DNA of 64,000 nt, taken from Arthrobacter sp. NEB 688. GTDB lineage: Bacteria > Actinomycetota > Actinomycetes > Actinomycetales > Dermatophilaceae. The stretch lies in contig NZ_CP053707.1 in the NCBI RefSeq assembly GCF_013201035.1, positions 806,001 to 870,000 on the forward strand. Direction: 5' to 3'. Positions 9,418 to 19,505 of the stretch are shown piece after piece (within the stretch, counting starts at the first letter, position 1; every line of letters starts with the position of its first letter). The position numbers and the translations under genes are program-made. The notes beneath the pieces were generated by a model, which worked only from the letters and a program-made list of their open reading frames with translations, searched no databases and was not told the DNA's origin.

Positions 9418-10484
9418 CTAACGGGCACTCAAGAGACGCGATCTACGAGGAACTCCGGGAGCGAGTTGCGGGAAGCGTTCCCGCATCAGTTGCGGATTCC
9501 CGGGATGTGGAATGGACTTCTGCCAGCCGCGCCCTCGGGTTCGCGCGGTCCTCAAGTGGGGCCATAGAAGTGTTCCTGGTGGGTGAACCCCTCCAAGCCT
9601 CACGGCCGGGCGTCGCGAAGCATCTTGAGCACCACGAGTGGGCCACGGTTGATGGCGAGGGCCTGAGCGCCAATCGGCTGCTGTTGCCGAACGAGCCACA
9701 CTTCGATCGCGTGGCCGCGTTCATCTGCGCGGAACTTCAGCTGAACAACGTCGATGACAACGTGCCGGGTGCCTTCAGTCGGAGCGAGGAGATCATCGAC
9801 CTCGCACTCACCGGTGCGTCGGTTGACGCTGATGCACTCCTGGGTCTGTGCGGTGAGCTGCTCTTCTTAGATGCCCTGACTCGCGCCGATCCCGAAGCCG
9901 CACCGCAGATACTGATGCAGTCGTGGGCCGGACACCGGCGGTCGAGTAGGGACCTCCAGCTCGGCTCGATAGGTGTGGAAATCAAGACCACCACGAAGGC
10001 CGCATCGGAACATCACATTCAGGGGCCCCACCAGGTCGAGCTCGGAAATTCCGTGGGGGGAGTGCAGGAAATTGGTCTCTTCCTGCTGAGTGTCGGGTTG
10101 GTCTGGCTACCCACCGATCAGCCGATGGGGTTCACACTGCACAAGATCGTGTCGAACTTGATCAGCACTCTCAGTGCCGGAGACCGAGCGGAGTTCCTCG
10201 GCCGGATCAGTGGCTATGCGGGATCCGCCGGACGTGGATACGACCATGACTCTCCGGAGATCGCGCCTGAGTTCAGACGGCCGTTTTCGACGTCGTTCGT
10301 GCGGCTGTACGACATGACCGACTCCCGGATCCGCCTCCCACGCAGCGATGTCCTGGCAGGCATGGACTTGGTCCCGGAGTCCGTGAGCTACCGAATCCGT
10401 CTGCCCCTGCAGGTGAACGGCTCACTGAACCCCACCACCGGCCTCGCCGAGGCAGCGGCACACGTGCTGGCCATCAGCAACTAG
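9414..10484 (+). CDS. PD-(D/E)XK endonuclease of the DUF4420 type
   Basis: The 356-aa product starts at GTG 9414, overlapping the Z1 stop by four bases (GTGA). The core is GELLFLDALTR (about residues 146-156), a W-x-G segment, RDLQ, then GVEIKTTTK (about 186-194), giving the D...E-x-K active site of a restriction-endonuclease fold. This is the pattern of the PD-(D/E)XK motif proteins that accompany Z1 ATPases. It would be the cleaving subunit of the locus. The usual downstream AIPR-type gene is missing: only an IS3-family element follows, whose transposase frame overlaps this stop by 11 bases. The C-terminus seems complete. Confidence 0.87.
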   Translation: MTNGHSRDAIYEELRERVAGSVPASVADSRDVEWTSASRALGFARSSSGAIEVFLVGEPLQASRPGVAKHLEHHEWATVDGEGLSANRLLLPNEPHFDRVAAFICAELQLNNVDDNVPGAFSRSEEIIDLALTGASVDADALLGLCGELLFLDALTRADPEAAPQILMQSWAGHRRSSRDLQLGSIGVEIKTTTKAASEHHIQGPHQVELGNSVGGVQEIGLFLLSVGLVWLPTDQPMGFTLHKIVSNLISTLSAGDRAEFLGRISGYAGSAGRGYDHDSPEIAPEFRRPFSTSFVRLYDMTDSRIRLPRSDVLAGMDLVPESVSYRIRLPLQVNGSLNPTTGLAEAAAHVLAISN

Positions 10485-11538
10485 GGCGGGGCCACTGCGT
10501 TGTCGGGCGCCTTCGCATATGAGGGGAGTGCACGGCGCAGCGCGGAAGTCCCTCAACTACAACACCTTTCGAGGCATACCCGACGGATCGAAGATGGCGG
10601 GACGGGACTGCTTCACCGATAGGTGACAGGTTGGGGCAGGCGGCCTGAGTGGCCGGTGTGGTCATGATGGTCTCGTACTCGATGGGGGTCAATCGACCGA
10701 GGGAGTCCTGCCTGCGGCGGCGGTGGTAGGTGCGTTCGATCCAGGTGACGATCGCGATGCGCAGCTCTTGGCGGGTGGCCCAGGGGCGGCGGTTCAGGAC
10801 GTTCTTCTGCAGCAGGGAGAAGAAGGACTCCATGGCAGCGTTGTCGCCGCAGGCACCGACCCGACCCATCGATCCGACCATCTCGTGGCGATGCAGGGCG
10901 TGGACGTACTTCTGTGCTCGGAACTGGGACCCCCTGTCGGAGTGGACAACGCAGCCGGCGACGTCAGCGCGTCGCGCGGCGGCGTTGGCCAGGGCGGCGA
11001 CCGCGAGGTGGGACGTCATCCGCGAGTCGATCGAGTAGCCGACGATGCGGTTGGAGTAGGCGTCCTTGACCGCGCACAGGTAGAGCTTCCCTTCGCCGGT
11101 GCGGTGCTCGGTGATGTCGGTCAGCCACAGCTGGTTCGGGGCGTCGGCGGCGAACACGTGGCGGGTCACGCCGTGCTTGTCGGTCACGGCGCAGCGGTCG
11201 TCGTGGACCGGCGGGCCAGGCCGCTTGGAAGCGCCCCGCTTGGGCTTGCCGAAGGCCGACCACCAGCCTTGCTGCGAGCACAGCCGCCACGCGGTCCGTG
11301 CCGACATGACCTCGCCGGCATCACCCGCTTCGTCGTGCAGGTAGCGGTACCCGAACTCCGGATCGTCGTGGTGAGCGTCGAACAGGGCGTTCGCGCGGTA
11401 GGCCGCAACCAGGTCGGCGTCGGTGACGGGTGCCTCGAGCCACCGGTAGTACGGCGCCCGCGCGATCTTCAGCACCCGACACGTCACCGTCACGGGGATC
11501 CCGTCGGCGGCCAGCTCGCGGACGAGCGGGTACATCAT
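10474..11538 (-). CDS. IS3-family transposase OrfB (DDE integrase), read-through C-terminus
   Basis: The product is 354 aa with an HTH_21-like N-terminus and an rve integrase core. NQLWLTDITEH carries the first Asp, VVHSDRGSQF the second, and DNAAMESFFSLLQK the Glu. The usual IS3-type OrfB end, LTPIEYETIMTTPATQAA, is here followed by about 54 extra residues running to 10474, so the native stop seems lost and translation enters flanking DNA. The ATG at 11538 overlaps the OrfA stop (ATGA), with an AAAA slip site just upstream for -1 frameshifting to the OrfAB fusion. Confidence 0.88.
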   Translation of the reverse strand: MMYPLVRELAADGIPVTVTCRVLKIARAPYYRWLEAPVTDADLVAAYRANALFDAHHDDPEFGYRYLHDEAGDAGEVMSARTAWRLCSQQGWWSAFGKPKRGASKRPGPPVHDDRCAVTDKHGVTRHVFAADAPNQLWLTDITEHRTGEGKLYLCAVKDAYSNRIVGYSIDSRMTSHLAVAALANAAARRADVAGCVVHSDRGSQFRAQKYVHALHRHEMVGSMGRVGACGDNAAMESFFSLLQKNVLNRRPWATRQELRIAIVTWIERTYHRRRRQDSLGRLTPIEYETIMTTPATQAACPNLSPIGEAVPSRHLRSVGYASKGVVVEGLPRCAVHSPHMRRRPTTQWPRPSC

Positions 11539-11872
11539 TTTCCCGGCAGGTGCGCCTGCGAGAGATACGCCGCCGCCCTGCGTAGGACCTCGACCTCCTG
11601 CTCCAGCAGCCGGTTGCGCCGCTTGAGCTCACGCAGCTCGGCCAGCTCCTCCCGATCGGCGCCGGGCTTGATCCCGGCGTCGCGGTCGGCCTGGGTCATC
11701 CAGTTCGTCAGACACGACTCCGAGATCCCGAAGTCCTTCGCGACCTGCTTCAACGTGACGCCATCCTCACGCTGACCAGCCACTCGCACGACGTCGTCGC
11801 GGAACTCCTGGGGATAGGGCTTGGGCACGGTGCACATCCTTCCAGCAGCGCTTCACAACGCCACAGATCGGT
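10490..11872 (-). mobile_element. IS3-family insertion sequence A (ends approximate)
   Basis: It has two overlapping transposase frames on the minus strand with a -1 frameshift organisation. Ends are not sharp: TGCGTTGTC at about 10496 reading inward and TGTGGCGTTGTG inward from about 11866 (minus strand) resemble each other weakly. No target-site duplication is evident. It lies directly between the nuclease gene and the second IS. Confidence 0.6.
11535..11837 (-). CDS. IS3-family transposase OrfA
   Basis: The 100-aa product has an HTH (EFRDDVVRVAGQ ... VAKDFGISESCLTNWM) and a C-terminal leucine-zipper-like helix (LRELKRRNRLLEQEVEVLRR), typical of IS3 OrfA. It binds the element's ends and is fused to OrfB by -1 slippage at the AAAATGA at its stop. 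Confidence 0.9.
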   Translation of the reverse strand: MCTVPKPYPQEFRDDVVRVAGQREDGVTLKQVAKDFGISESCLTNWMTQADRDAGIKPGADREELAELRELKRRNRLLEQEVEVLRRAAAYLSQAHLPGK

Positions 11873-11928
11873 TGACCTGCCCCTCAGGTTGGTTTCCAGA
11901 TGACCTGCCCCTCAGGTTGGTTTCCAGA
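11873..11928. repeat. two tandem copies of a 28-bp IS terminal sequence
   Basis: Positions 11873-11900 and 11901-11928 are identical 28-mers beginning TGACCTGCCC. The second is the left end of IS B; the first is an extra copy placed outside it, abutting the end of IS A. Confidence 0.85.
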
Positions 11929-11968
11929 TGTGGTGGCGAGTCGAGGGCCTTGCTGAAAGGCTCCGACA

Positions 11969-12265
11969 GTGCCTCGTCCCTACCCACCCGAGTTCCGGGC
12001 TCGCGCGATCGCGCTGGTCCGGTCCGGGAAACAGATCAAGCAGACCGCCTATGAGCTCGGCATCAGCGCCGGCTGCCTGCACGAGTGGCTCAAGCAGGAC
12101 CGCATCGACCGCGGCGAGATCACGGGCGTCCCCACGAGCGAGTCCGCCGACCTGCGTGCCGCCCGGAAGCGGATCCGAGAGCTCGAGGCCGAGCTGGCCA
12201 TCCTGCGCCAGGCCTCGAAGTTCTTGGCGGAGGACAAGCCCCACCCAAAAGGGTTCACCCGGTGA
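11969..12265 (+). CDS. IS3-family transposase OrfA
   Basis: The 98-aa product starts with MPRPYPPEFRARAIALVRSG and has an HTH (QTAYELGISAGCLHEWL) and a C-terminal helix RKRIRELEAELAILRQASK. The final codons contain CCAAAAGGG (about 12245-12253), a slip site that would shift -1 into OrfB; the stop TGA overlaps the GTG at 12262. Confidence 0.9.
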   Translation: MPRPYPPEFRARAIALVRSGKQIKQTAYELGISAGCLHEWLKQDRIDRGEITGVPTSESADLRAARKRIRELEAELAILRQASKFLAEDKPHPKGFTR

Positions 12266-13122
12266 TCGACCGACTGGCCGACGCCGGGATCCCCATCGAC
12301 AACAGCTGCACCGTCCTGGGCGTCTCTCGGCAGGGCTACTACCGGTACAAGCGTCGCGCCTTGTCGAAGACCGCGCTGCGCCGTCAATGGCTCACCGGCT
12401 TGATTCGCGAGATCCACATCGCCTCCCGGGGCACCTACGGCTACCGGCGGGTGCACGCCGAGCTGACCATGGCGATGGACGTCCACGTCAGCTCGCGCCT
12501 GGTCTCGGTCCTGATGACCCAGGCTGGGATCTGCGGGCTACCGGGCCCGGCACGGGTCAAACGGCTTCGAGGAGTGGTCACCTCGGACGATCTGGTCAAC
12601 CGCAAGTTCCACCGGCTGCGGCCGAACGAGCTGTGGGTCACGGACATCACCGAACACCCCACGCGTGAAGGCAAGGTCTACTGCGCCGCGGTCCTGGACG
12701 CCTTCAGCCGGCGGATCATCGGCTGGTCCATCGACTCCCGCCAGGACACCACGCTGGTCATCAACGCCCTCGACATGGCCATCCGCAACCGACGCCCCGA
12801 ACCCGGCGGCATCGTCCACGCCGATCACGGAGTCCAGTTCACGTCGTGGGCCTTCGGCGAAGCCATCCGCTCCACGGGGCTCATGCCCTCCTTCGGCAGC
12901 GTCGGCGACGGCCTGGACAACGCGATGATGGAGTCGTTCTGGTCCTCGATGCAGACCGAGCTGCTCAACCGCAAGAAGTGGAAGACCCGCCTCGAACTCT
13001 CCAACGCGATCTTCGACTACATCGAGATCTTCTACAACCGCCAACGCCGGCACTCCTCGCTCGGCTACCGCACCCCGATCGAGCACGAACTACTCTCCGA
13101 GAAGACACCCCAACCCGCCTAA
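12262..13122 (+). CDS. IS3-family transposase OrfB (DDE integrase)
   Basis: The separate frame is 286 aa from GTG 12262 (VIDRLADAGIP) and is normally made as an OrfAB fusion by -1 frameshift; the frame is open upstream to 12085 only as a shadow of orfA. The DDE triad is intact: NELWVTDITEH, GIVHADHGVQF and DNAMMESFWSSMQTELL, followed by YNRQRRHSSLGYRTPIE. The element therefore looks potentially active. Confidence 0.9.
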   Translation: MIDRLADAGIPIDNSCTVLGVSRQGYYRYKRRALSKTALRRQWLTGLIREIHIASRGTYGYRRVHAELTMAMDVHVSSRLVSVLMTQAGICGLPGPARVKRLRGVVTSDDLVNRKFHRLRPNELWVTDITEHPTREGKVYCAAVLDAFSRRIIGWSIDSRQDTTLVINALDMAIRNRRPEPGGIVHADHGVQFTSWAFGEAIRSTGLMPSFGSVGDGLDNAMMESFWSSMQTELLNRKKWKTRLELSNAIFDYIEIFYNRQRRHSSLGYRTPIEHELLSEKTPQPA

Positions 13123-13164
13123 GACTCACCACCGACTGTGGAAACCAAGGTGTAGGGCAGGTCA

Positions 13165-13345
13165 CCTGCGGCGCGTGCCCCCACAGCCGGGGTGGTGTGA
13201 GTGGGGCTCCTCAATCGCCACCGACACCGTAGGCGGGTTGGCGACTGCAGCCGCATCGACGTGCGGGCGTCGCTCTCTGAAGTACTTCTCTGGGTACGAA
13301 CGCGTTAGAGACCCTCACCGCCGAGCAGCAAGGGCCTCTGAGATG
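13165..13345. other. junction between IS B and tRNA-Ala, no gene seen
   Basis: This spacer lies downstream of the tRNA-Ala 3' end (tRNA on the minus strand). I see neither an attachment-site repeat nor a gene. Confidence 0.4.
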
Positions 13346-13421
13346 TGGTGGAGCCAAGGGGACTCGAACCCCTAACCCCCTGCTTGCAAAGCAGGTGCGC
13401 TACCAATTGCGCCATGGCCCC
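13346..13421 (-). tRNA. tRNA-Ala (anticodon TGC), CCA encoded
   Basis: The cloverleaf is complete on the minus strand: acceptor GGGGCCA pairing with TGGCTCC and including the G3:T70 alanine identity pair, D-arm GCGC...GCGC, anticodon loop TTTGCAA, T-loop GGTTCGAGTC, A73 and encoded CCA. It sits after tRNA-Ile and DUF3566/gyrA, a frequent actinobacterial arrangement. Confidence 0.97.
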
Positions 13422-13452
13422 CGGGTGCCGCGCGCGGGCGGCGGGGTGGGCG

Positions 13453-13575
13453 TCAGCCCTGCGGGGTGTCCGTCGCCTCGGCCCAGAGCCGGTTCTCGGC
13501 CTGCTTGCCCTTGATCTGCTTGTTGAGCGCGAACGCCCCTGCCGCGGAGGCGAGGAGGACGAGGAACTTCTTCAC
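13453..13575 (-). CDS. DLW-39 family small protein
   Basis: This 40-aa protein starts at GTG 13575 with an AGGTGG ribosome-site-like sequence upstream. It begins VKKFLVLLASAAGAFAL (one short membrane helix), then KQIKGKQAENRLWAEATD. The basic start, single helix and LWAEATD ending match the DLW-39 family of tiny actinobacterial proteins usually found between gyrA and nearby tRNAs. Function unknown; probably membrane-bound. It lies between the two tRNA genes on the same strand. Confidence 0.85.
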   Translation of the reverse strand: MKKFLVLLASAAGAFALNKQIKGKQAENRLWAEATDTPQG

Positions 13576-13606
13576 GGAACACCACCTGGGAGCCGGGGAG
13601 GTCGGG

Positions 13607-13683
13607 TGGTGGGCCTAACAGGACTTGAACCTGTGGCCTCTTCCTTATCAGGGAAGCGCTCTAACCGTCTGAGCTATAGGCCC
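13607..13683 (-). tRNA. tRNA-Ile (anticodon GAT), CCA encoded
   Basis: A 77-nt cloverleaf on the minus strand: acceptor GGGCCTA with TAGGCCC, anticodon loop CTGATAA (GAT), T-loop GGTTCAAGTC, A73 and CCA. It is transcribed in the same direction as gyrA and DUF3566. Confidence 0.97.
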
Positions 13684-13786
13684 GTCACCGACCGGCGTCG
13701 CACCTCTCAGGAGGCGCGGTGCACGAGATTACCCGATGCCGTGCCCGCTCCCCAAAACGGGGGTCGGACGCGGCCCGGGGAGCGCA

Positions 13787-13834
13787 GAACGTGTGTGAAG
13801 ACCGTCGTCATGACGACGGTCTTCACACACGTTC
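13787..13834. terminator. 48-bp perfect palindrome, probable bidirectional terminator
   Basis: The two 24-bp arms (13787-13810 and 13811-13834) are exact reverse complements with no spacer. The palindrome lies between the DUF3566 stop (13880) and tRNA-Ile (13683), so it would end the gyrase transcript before the tRNAs. There is no T tract. A protein-binding or cruciform role is possible. Confidence 0.6.
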
Positions 13835-13879
13835 GTGGGCGGTCCGAGAGGGGCGGCAGGCCGGCCGACCACCGCGGCC

Positions 13880-14440
13880 TCAGTCGTCGGTGAGGGTGAG
13901 GTGCACGCCGCCGACGAGGGCGGAGGAGAGGTTGTAGAGGAACGCCCCGAGCGTGGCGATCGCGGTGATGAGGATGACGTCGACGACCGCGATGACGATC
14001 GAGAGCGACGTGACGCGGGTGAAGCCGACGAAGTCGAGGATGTCGAACTTCGTGCCACCGTCCTGGATGATCTGGCCGATCACCCCGTTGACCTTGTCGA
14101 AGACACCCATCGCGTCGAGGACCGTCCAGAGGACGACCGTCGCGACGACGAGGGCGATCCCGAGGGCCACCGACAGCAGGAACGACATCTTCATCGCCGA
14201 CCACGGGTCGATGCGCGAGACGGTCAGCTTGACGCGACGCGAGGACGCCGGCCGGGGAGCGGCCTTGGTCGCCGCGCCGGCGGCAGCAGCCGCGGATCCG
14301 GTGGCACCGGCCGGCGCGGCCTCGCGGCCGGTCGCGACCGGGCGGGTGGCCTCACGCTGCACGGTGGCGGCATCCTGACGGGCCGGGCGCTGGGCACCCG
14401 ACGGACGCGCGGGGCGTCCGGCGCTGTCTGCGGTGCTCAC
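13880..14440 (-). CDS. DUF3566 transmembrane protein
   Basis: The 186-aa product starts at GTG 14440, overlapping the gyrA stop (GTGA). About 65 residues of Ala/Arg/Pro-rich cytoplasmic tail precede [17 protein letters not shown], the DUF3566 signature. Two membrane helices follow ([20 protein letters not shown] and [20 protein letters not shown]), with a loop carrying DVGG-like and DFVGF-type segments. DUF3566 proteins follow gyrA across actinobacteria (Rv0007-like) and are implicated at the cell envelope; the molecular role is unknown. Confidence 0.9.
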   Translation of the reverse strand: MSTADSAGRPARPSGAQRPARQDAATVQREATRPVATGREAAPAGATGSAAAAAGAATKAAPRPASSRRVKLTVSRIDPWSAMKMSFLLSVALGIALVVATVVLWTVLDAMGVFDKVNGVIGQIIQDGGTKFDILDFVGFTRVTSLSIVIAVVDVILITAIATLGAFLYNLSSALVGGVHLTLTDD

Positions 14441-17085
14441 TCACGGCCTCCTCGGTCTGCGTCGTCGTCCGACGAGTCGTCGGTCGACGTCGCGTCCGAC
14501 GGTACGGCATCGTCGACCGCACCCGCGATCTCGCCACCCGGGGTCGAGACAGTCGTGACCACCTCGTCACCCTCGCCGCCCTGGACCTCGGCAGAGGCCT
14601 CCTCGGCCGCCTCGACGGCCTCCTCGACCTCCTTCTCGGGGTTGCGGGTCACCGCGACGATCGCGTCGTTGCGGCCCGGCTTGGCGAACTGCACGCCCAT
14701 CGTGTTGCGGCCGGTCAGGCGCACCTCGTCGACGCGCGAGCGGACGATGTTGCCCTTCTCGAAGACGACGAGCACCTCGTCGCCGTCGTCGACGGTCAGC
14801 GCCCCGACGAGGTCGCCGCCCTTGTCGGACAGCTTCGCGACGGCGACCCCGAGGATGGCGCGCCCCTTGACGTTCCACTCCGACGCCTTGGAGCGCTTGG
14901 CCAGACCGGACTCGAAGACGACGAAGACGTCCGGGTCCTCGCCCTCGGCGACGACCGACATCGAGAGCAGCTCGTCGCCGTCACGGAACTTCATGCCCGT
15001 GACGCCCGAGGTGGCGCGACCCATCGGGCGCAGCGTGGCGTCGTCGGCGTGGAAGCGCACCGACTGCCCCTTGCGCGAGACGAGCATCAGGTCGTCCTCG
15101 GCCTGGACCAGCCCGACCCCGACGAGCTCGTCGCCGTCGCGCAGGTTGACGGCGATGAGGCCGCCGGCCCGGGGGCTGTCGTACTCCGAGAGGCGGGTCT
15201 TCTTGACCAAGCCGGCCCGCGTCGCGAGGAGCAGGTACGGCGCGTCCTCGTAGGAGCGGATGGCCAGCACCTGGGCGATCTGCTCGCCCGGCTGGAAGGC
15301 CATGAGGTTCGCGACGTGCTGGCCCTTGCCGTCACGGCCGGCGTCCGGCAGCTCGTACGCCTTGGCGCGGTAGACCCGGCCGAGGTTGGTGAAGAAGAGC
15401 AGCCAGTGGTGCGAGGTCGTCGTGAAGAAGTGGTCGACCATGTCCTCGCCGCGCAGGGCCGCCCCGCGCACGCCCTTGCCGCCGCGCCGCTGCGAGCGGT
15501 ACGCGTCGACCCGGGTGCGCTTGGCATAGCCGCCGCGCGTGATGGTGACGACCACGTCCTCCTCGGGGATGAGGTCCTCCATCGACATGTCGCCGTCGGT
15601 CGGCATGATCGTCGTGCGGCGCTCGTCGCCGAACTTCTCGACGATGGCGCCGAGCTCGTCGGAGATGATGTCGCGCTGGCGGCCGGGCGTCGCGAGGATG
15701 TCCTTGAAGTCCTCGATCTGCTCCTGCAGCTTGTCGTGGTCGTCGATGATCTTCTGCCGCTCGAGGGCCGCGAGGCGGCGCAGCTGCAGGTCGAGGATCG
15801 CCCGCGCCTGGATCTCGTCGATCTCGAGGAGCGCGATGAGGCCGTTGCGGGCCTCCTCGACGGTCGGGCTGCGGCGGATGAGCGCGATGACCTCGTCGAG
15901 CATGTCGAGCGCCTTGAGGTAGCCGCGGAGGATGTGGATCTCCTCCTCGGCCTTGCGCAGCCGGTAGGCCGTGCGCCGCTGGATGACGTCGACCTGGTGC
16001 TCGCACCAGTAGCGGATGAACGCGTCGATCGGCAGCGTGCGCGGCACGCCGTCGACGAGGGCGAGCATGTTCGCGCCGAACGTCGTCTGCAGCTGGGTGT
16101 GCTTGTAGAGGTTGTTGAGCACGACCTTGGCGACCGCGTCGCGCTTGAGCACGATGACGAGGCGCTGGCCGGTGCGGCCCGAGGTCTCGTCGCGGATGTC
16201 GGCGATGCCCGCGAGCCGGCCGTCCTTGACGTGCTCGGCGATCTTCTGCGCGAGGCTGTCCGGGTTGACCTGGTAGGGCAGCTCGGTGACGACGAGGCAC
16301 TGCCGGTTGTGGATCTCCTCGACCTCGACGACCGCCCGCATGATGATCGAGCCGCGGCCCGTGCGGTAGGCGTCGTCGATGCCCCGGTGGCCCATGATGA
16401 GCGCGCCGGTCGGGAAGTCCGGGCCCGGAATGGCCTTCATGACCGCGTCGAGCGCCTCCTCGCGGGAGGCGTCGGGGTGGCGGAGCATCCACTCGGCGGC
16501 CGCCGCGACCTCGCGCAGGTTGTGCGGCGGGATCTGCGTCGCCATCCCGACCGCGATGCCGGCGCTGCCGTTGGCCAGCAGGTTCGGGAAGCGTGAGGGC
16601 AGGACCTCGGGCTCGAGCGTCTTGCCGTCGTAGTTCGGCTTGAAGTCGACCGTCTCCTGGTCGATGTCGCGGACCATCTCCATCGACAGCGGCGCCATCC
16701 GGCACTCGGTGTACCGCGGCGCGGCGGCCGGGTCGTCACCGGGCGAGCCGAAGTTGCCCTGGCCCTGGACGAGCGGGTAGCGCAGCGACCAGTCCTGCAC
16801 GAGCCGGACGAGGGCGTCGTAGATCGCGCTGTCACCGTGCGGGTGGTACTGGCCCATGACGTCGCCGACGACGCGGCTGCACTTGTTGAAACCGCGGTCG
16901 GGGCGGTAGCCGCCGTCGTACATCGCGTAGAGGACGCGGCGGTGCACCGGCTTGAGGCCGTCGCGGACGTCGGGCAGCGCGCGGGAGACGATGACCGACA
17001 TCGCGTACTCGATGTACGAGCGCTGCATCTCGGTGTTGAGGTCGATCGGCTCCGTGCGGTCGGTCTCGACGGGCTGGTCGGTCAT
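14437..17085 (-). CDS. gyrA: DNA gyrase subunit A
   Basis: The 882-aa product is the breakage-reunion subunit of gyrase. The catalytic Tyr is about 125 in AAPRYTECR. The quinolone-resistance region reads [10 protein letters not shown] with Ser86 and Asp90, the susceptible-type residues. QRRGGKG around residue 530 is the GyrA box needed for DNA wrapping and negative supercoiling. The C-terminal pinwheel repeats are complete, followed by an acidic, Ser/Asp-rich tail. It lies 52 bases downstream of gyrB and is co-directional with it, forming the gyrBA operon. Confidence 0.98.
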   Translation of the reverse strand: MTDQPVETDRTEPIDLNTEMQRSYIEYAMSVIVSRALPDVRDGLKPVHRRVLYAMYDGGYRPDRGFNKCSRVVGDVMGQYHPHGDSAIYDALVRLVQDWSLRYPLVQGQGNFGSPGDDPAAAPRYTECRMAPLSMEMVRDIDQETVDFKPNYDGKTLEPEVLPSRFPNLLANGSAGIAVGMATQIPPHNLREVAAAAEWMLRHPDASREEALDAVMKAIPGPDFPTGALIMGHRGIDDAYRTGRGSIIMRAVVEVEEIHNRQCLVVTELPYQVNPDSLAQKIAEHVKDGRLAGIADIRDETSGRTGQRLVIVLKRDAVAKVVLNNLYKHTQLQTTFGANMLALVDGVPRTLPIDAFIRYWCEHQVDVIQRRTAYRLRKAEEEIHILRGYLKALDMLDEVIALIRRSPTVEEARNGLIALLEIDEIQARAILDLQLRRLAALERQKIIDDHDKLQEQIEDFKDILATPGRQRDIISDELGAIVEKFGDERRTTIMPTDGDMSMEDLIPEEDVVVTITRGGYAKRTRVDAYRSQRRGGKGVRGAALRGEDMVDHFFTTTSHHWLLFFTNLGRVYRAKAYELPDAGRDGKGQHVANLMAFQPGEQIAQVLAIRSYEDAPYLLLATRAGLVKKTRLSEYDSPRAGGLIAVNLRDGDELVGVGLVQAEDDLMLVSRKGQSVRFHADDATLRPMGRATSGVTGMKFRDGDELLSMSVVAEGEDPDVFVVFESGLAKRSKASEWNVKGRAILGVAVAKLSDKGGDLVGALTVDDGDEVLVVFEKGNIVRSRVDEVRLTGRNTMGVQFAKPGRNDAIVAVTRNPEKEVEEAVEAAEEASAEVQGGEGDEVVTTVSTPGGEIAGAVDDAVPSDATSTDDSSDDDADRGGRE

Positions 17086-17137
17086 GGAGGTCCTTGCCTA
17101 GCGGGTCGTCAGAAGAGGTCGGTGGGGACGCGGCGCG

Positions 17138-19505
<2,368 letters not shown>

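Larger units (their letters stand above)
11901..13164 (+). mobile_element. IS3-family insertion sequence B
   Basis: The element is 1264 bp, with imperfect inverted ends: 11901-11926 begins TGACCTGCCC and 13139-13164 ends GGGCAGGTCA; both inner parts read TTGGTTTCCA inward. Two overlapping frames encode OrfA and OrfB. No clear target duplication flanks it. It faces away from IS A (5' ends head to head). Confidence 0.85.

Noticed and set aside
13346..13421. tRNA-Ala as integration site of the defence island
   Set aside because: The island lies on the tRNA's 3' side, but I found no direct repeat of the tRNA end near 930-1346 and no integrase gene.
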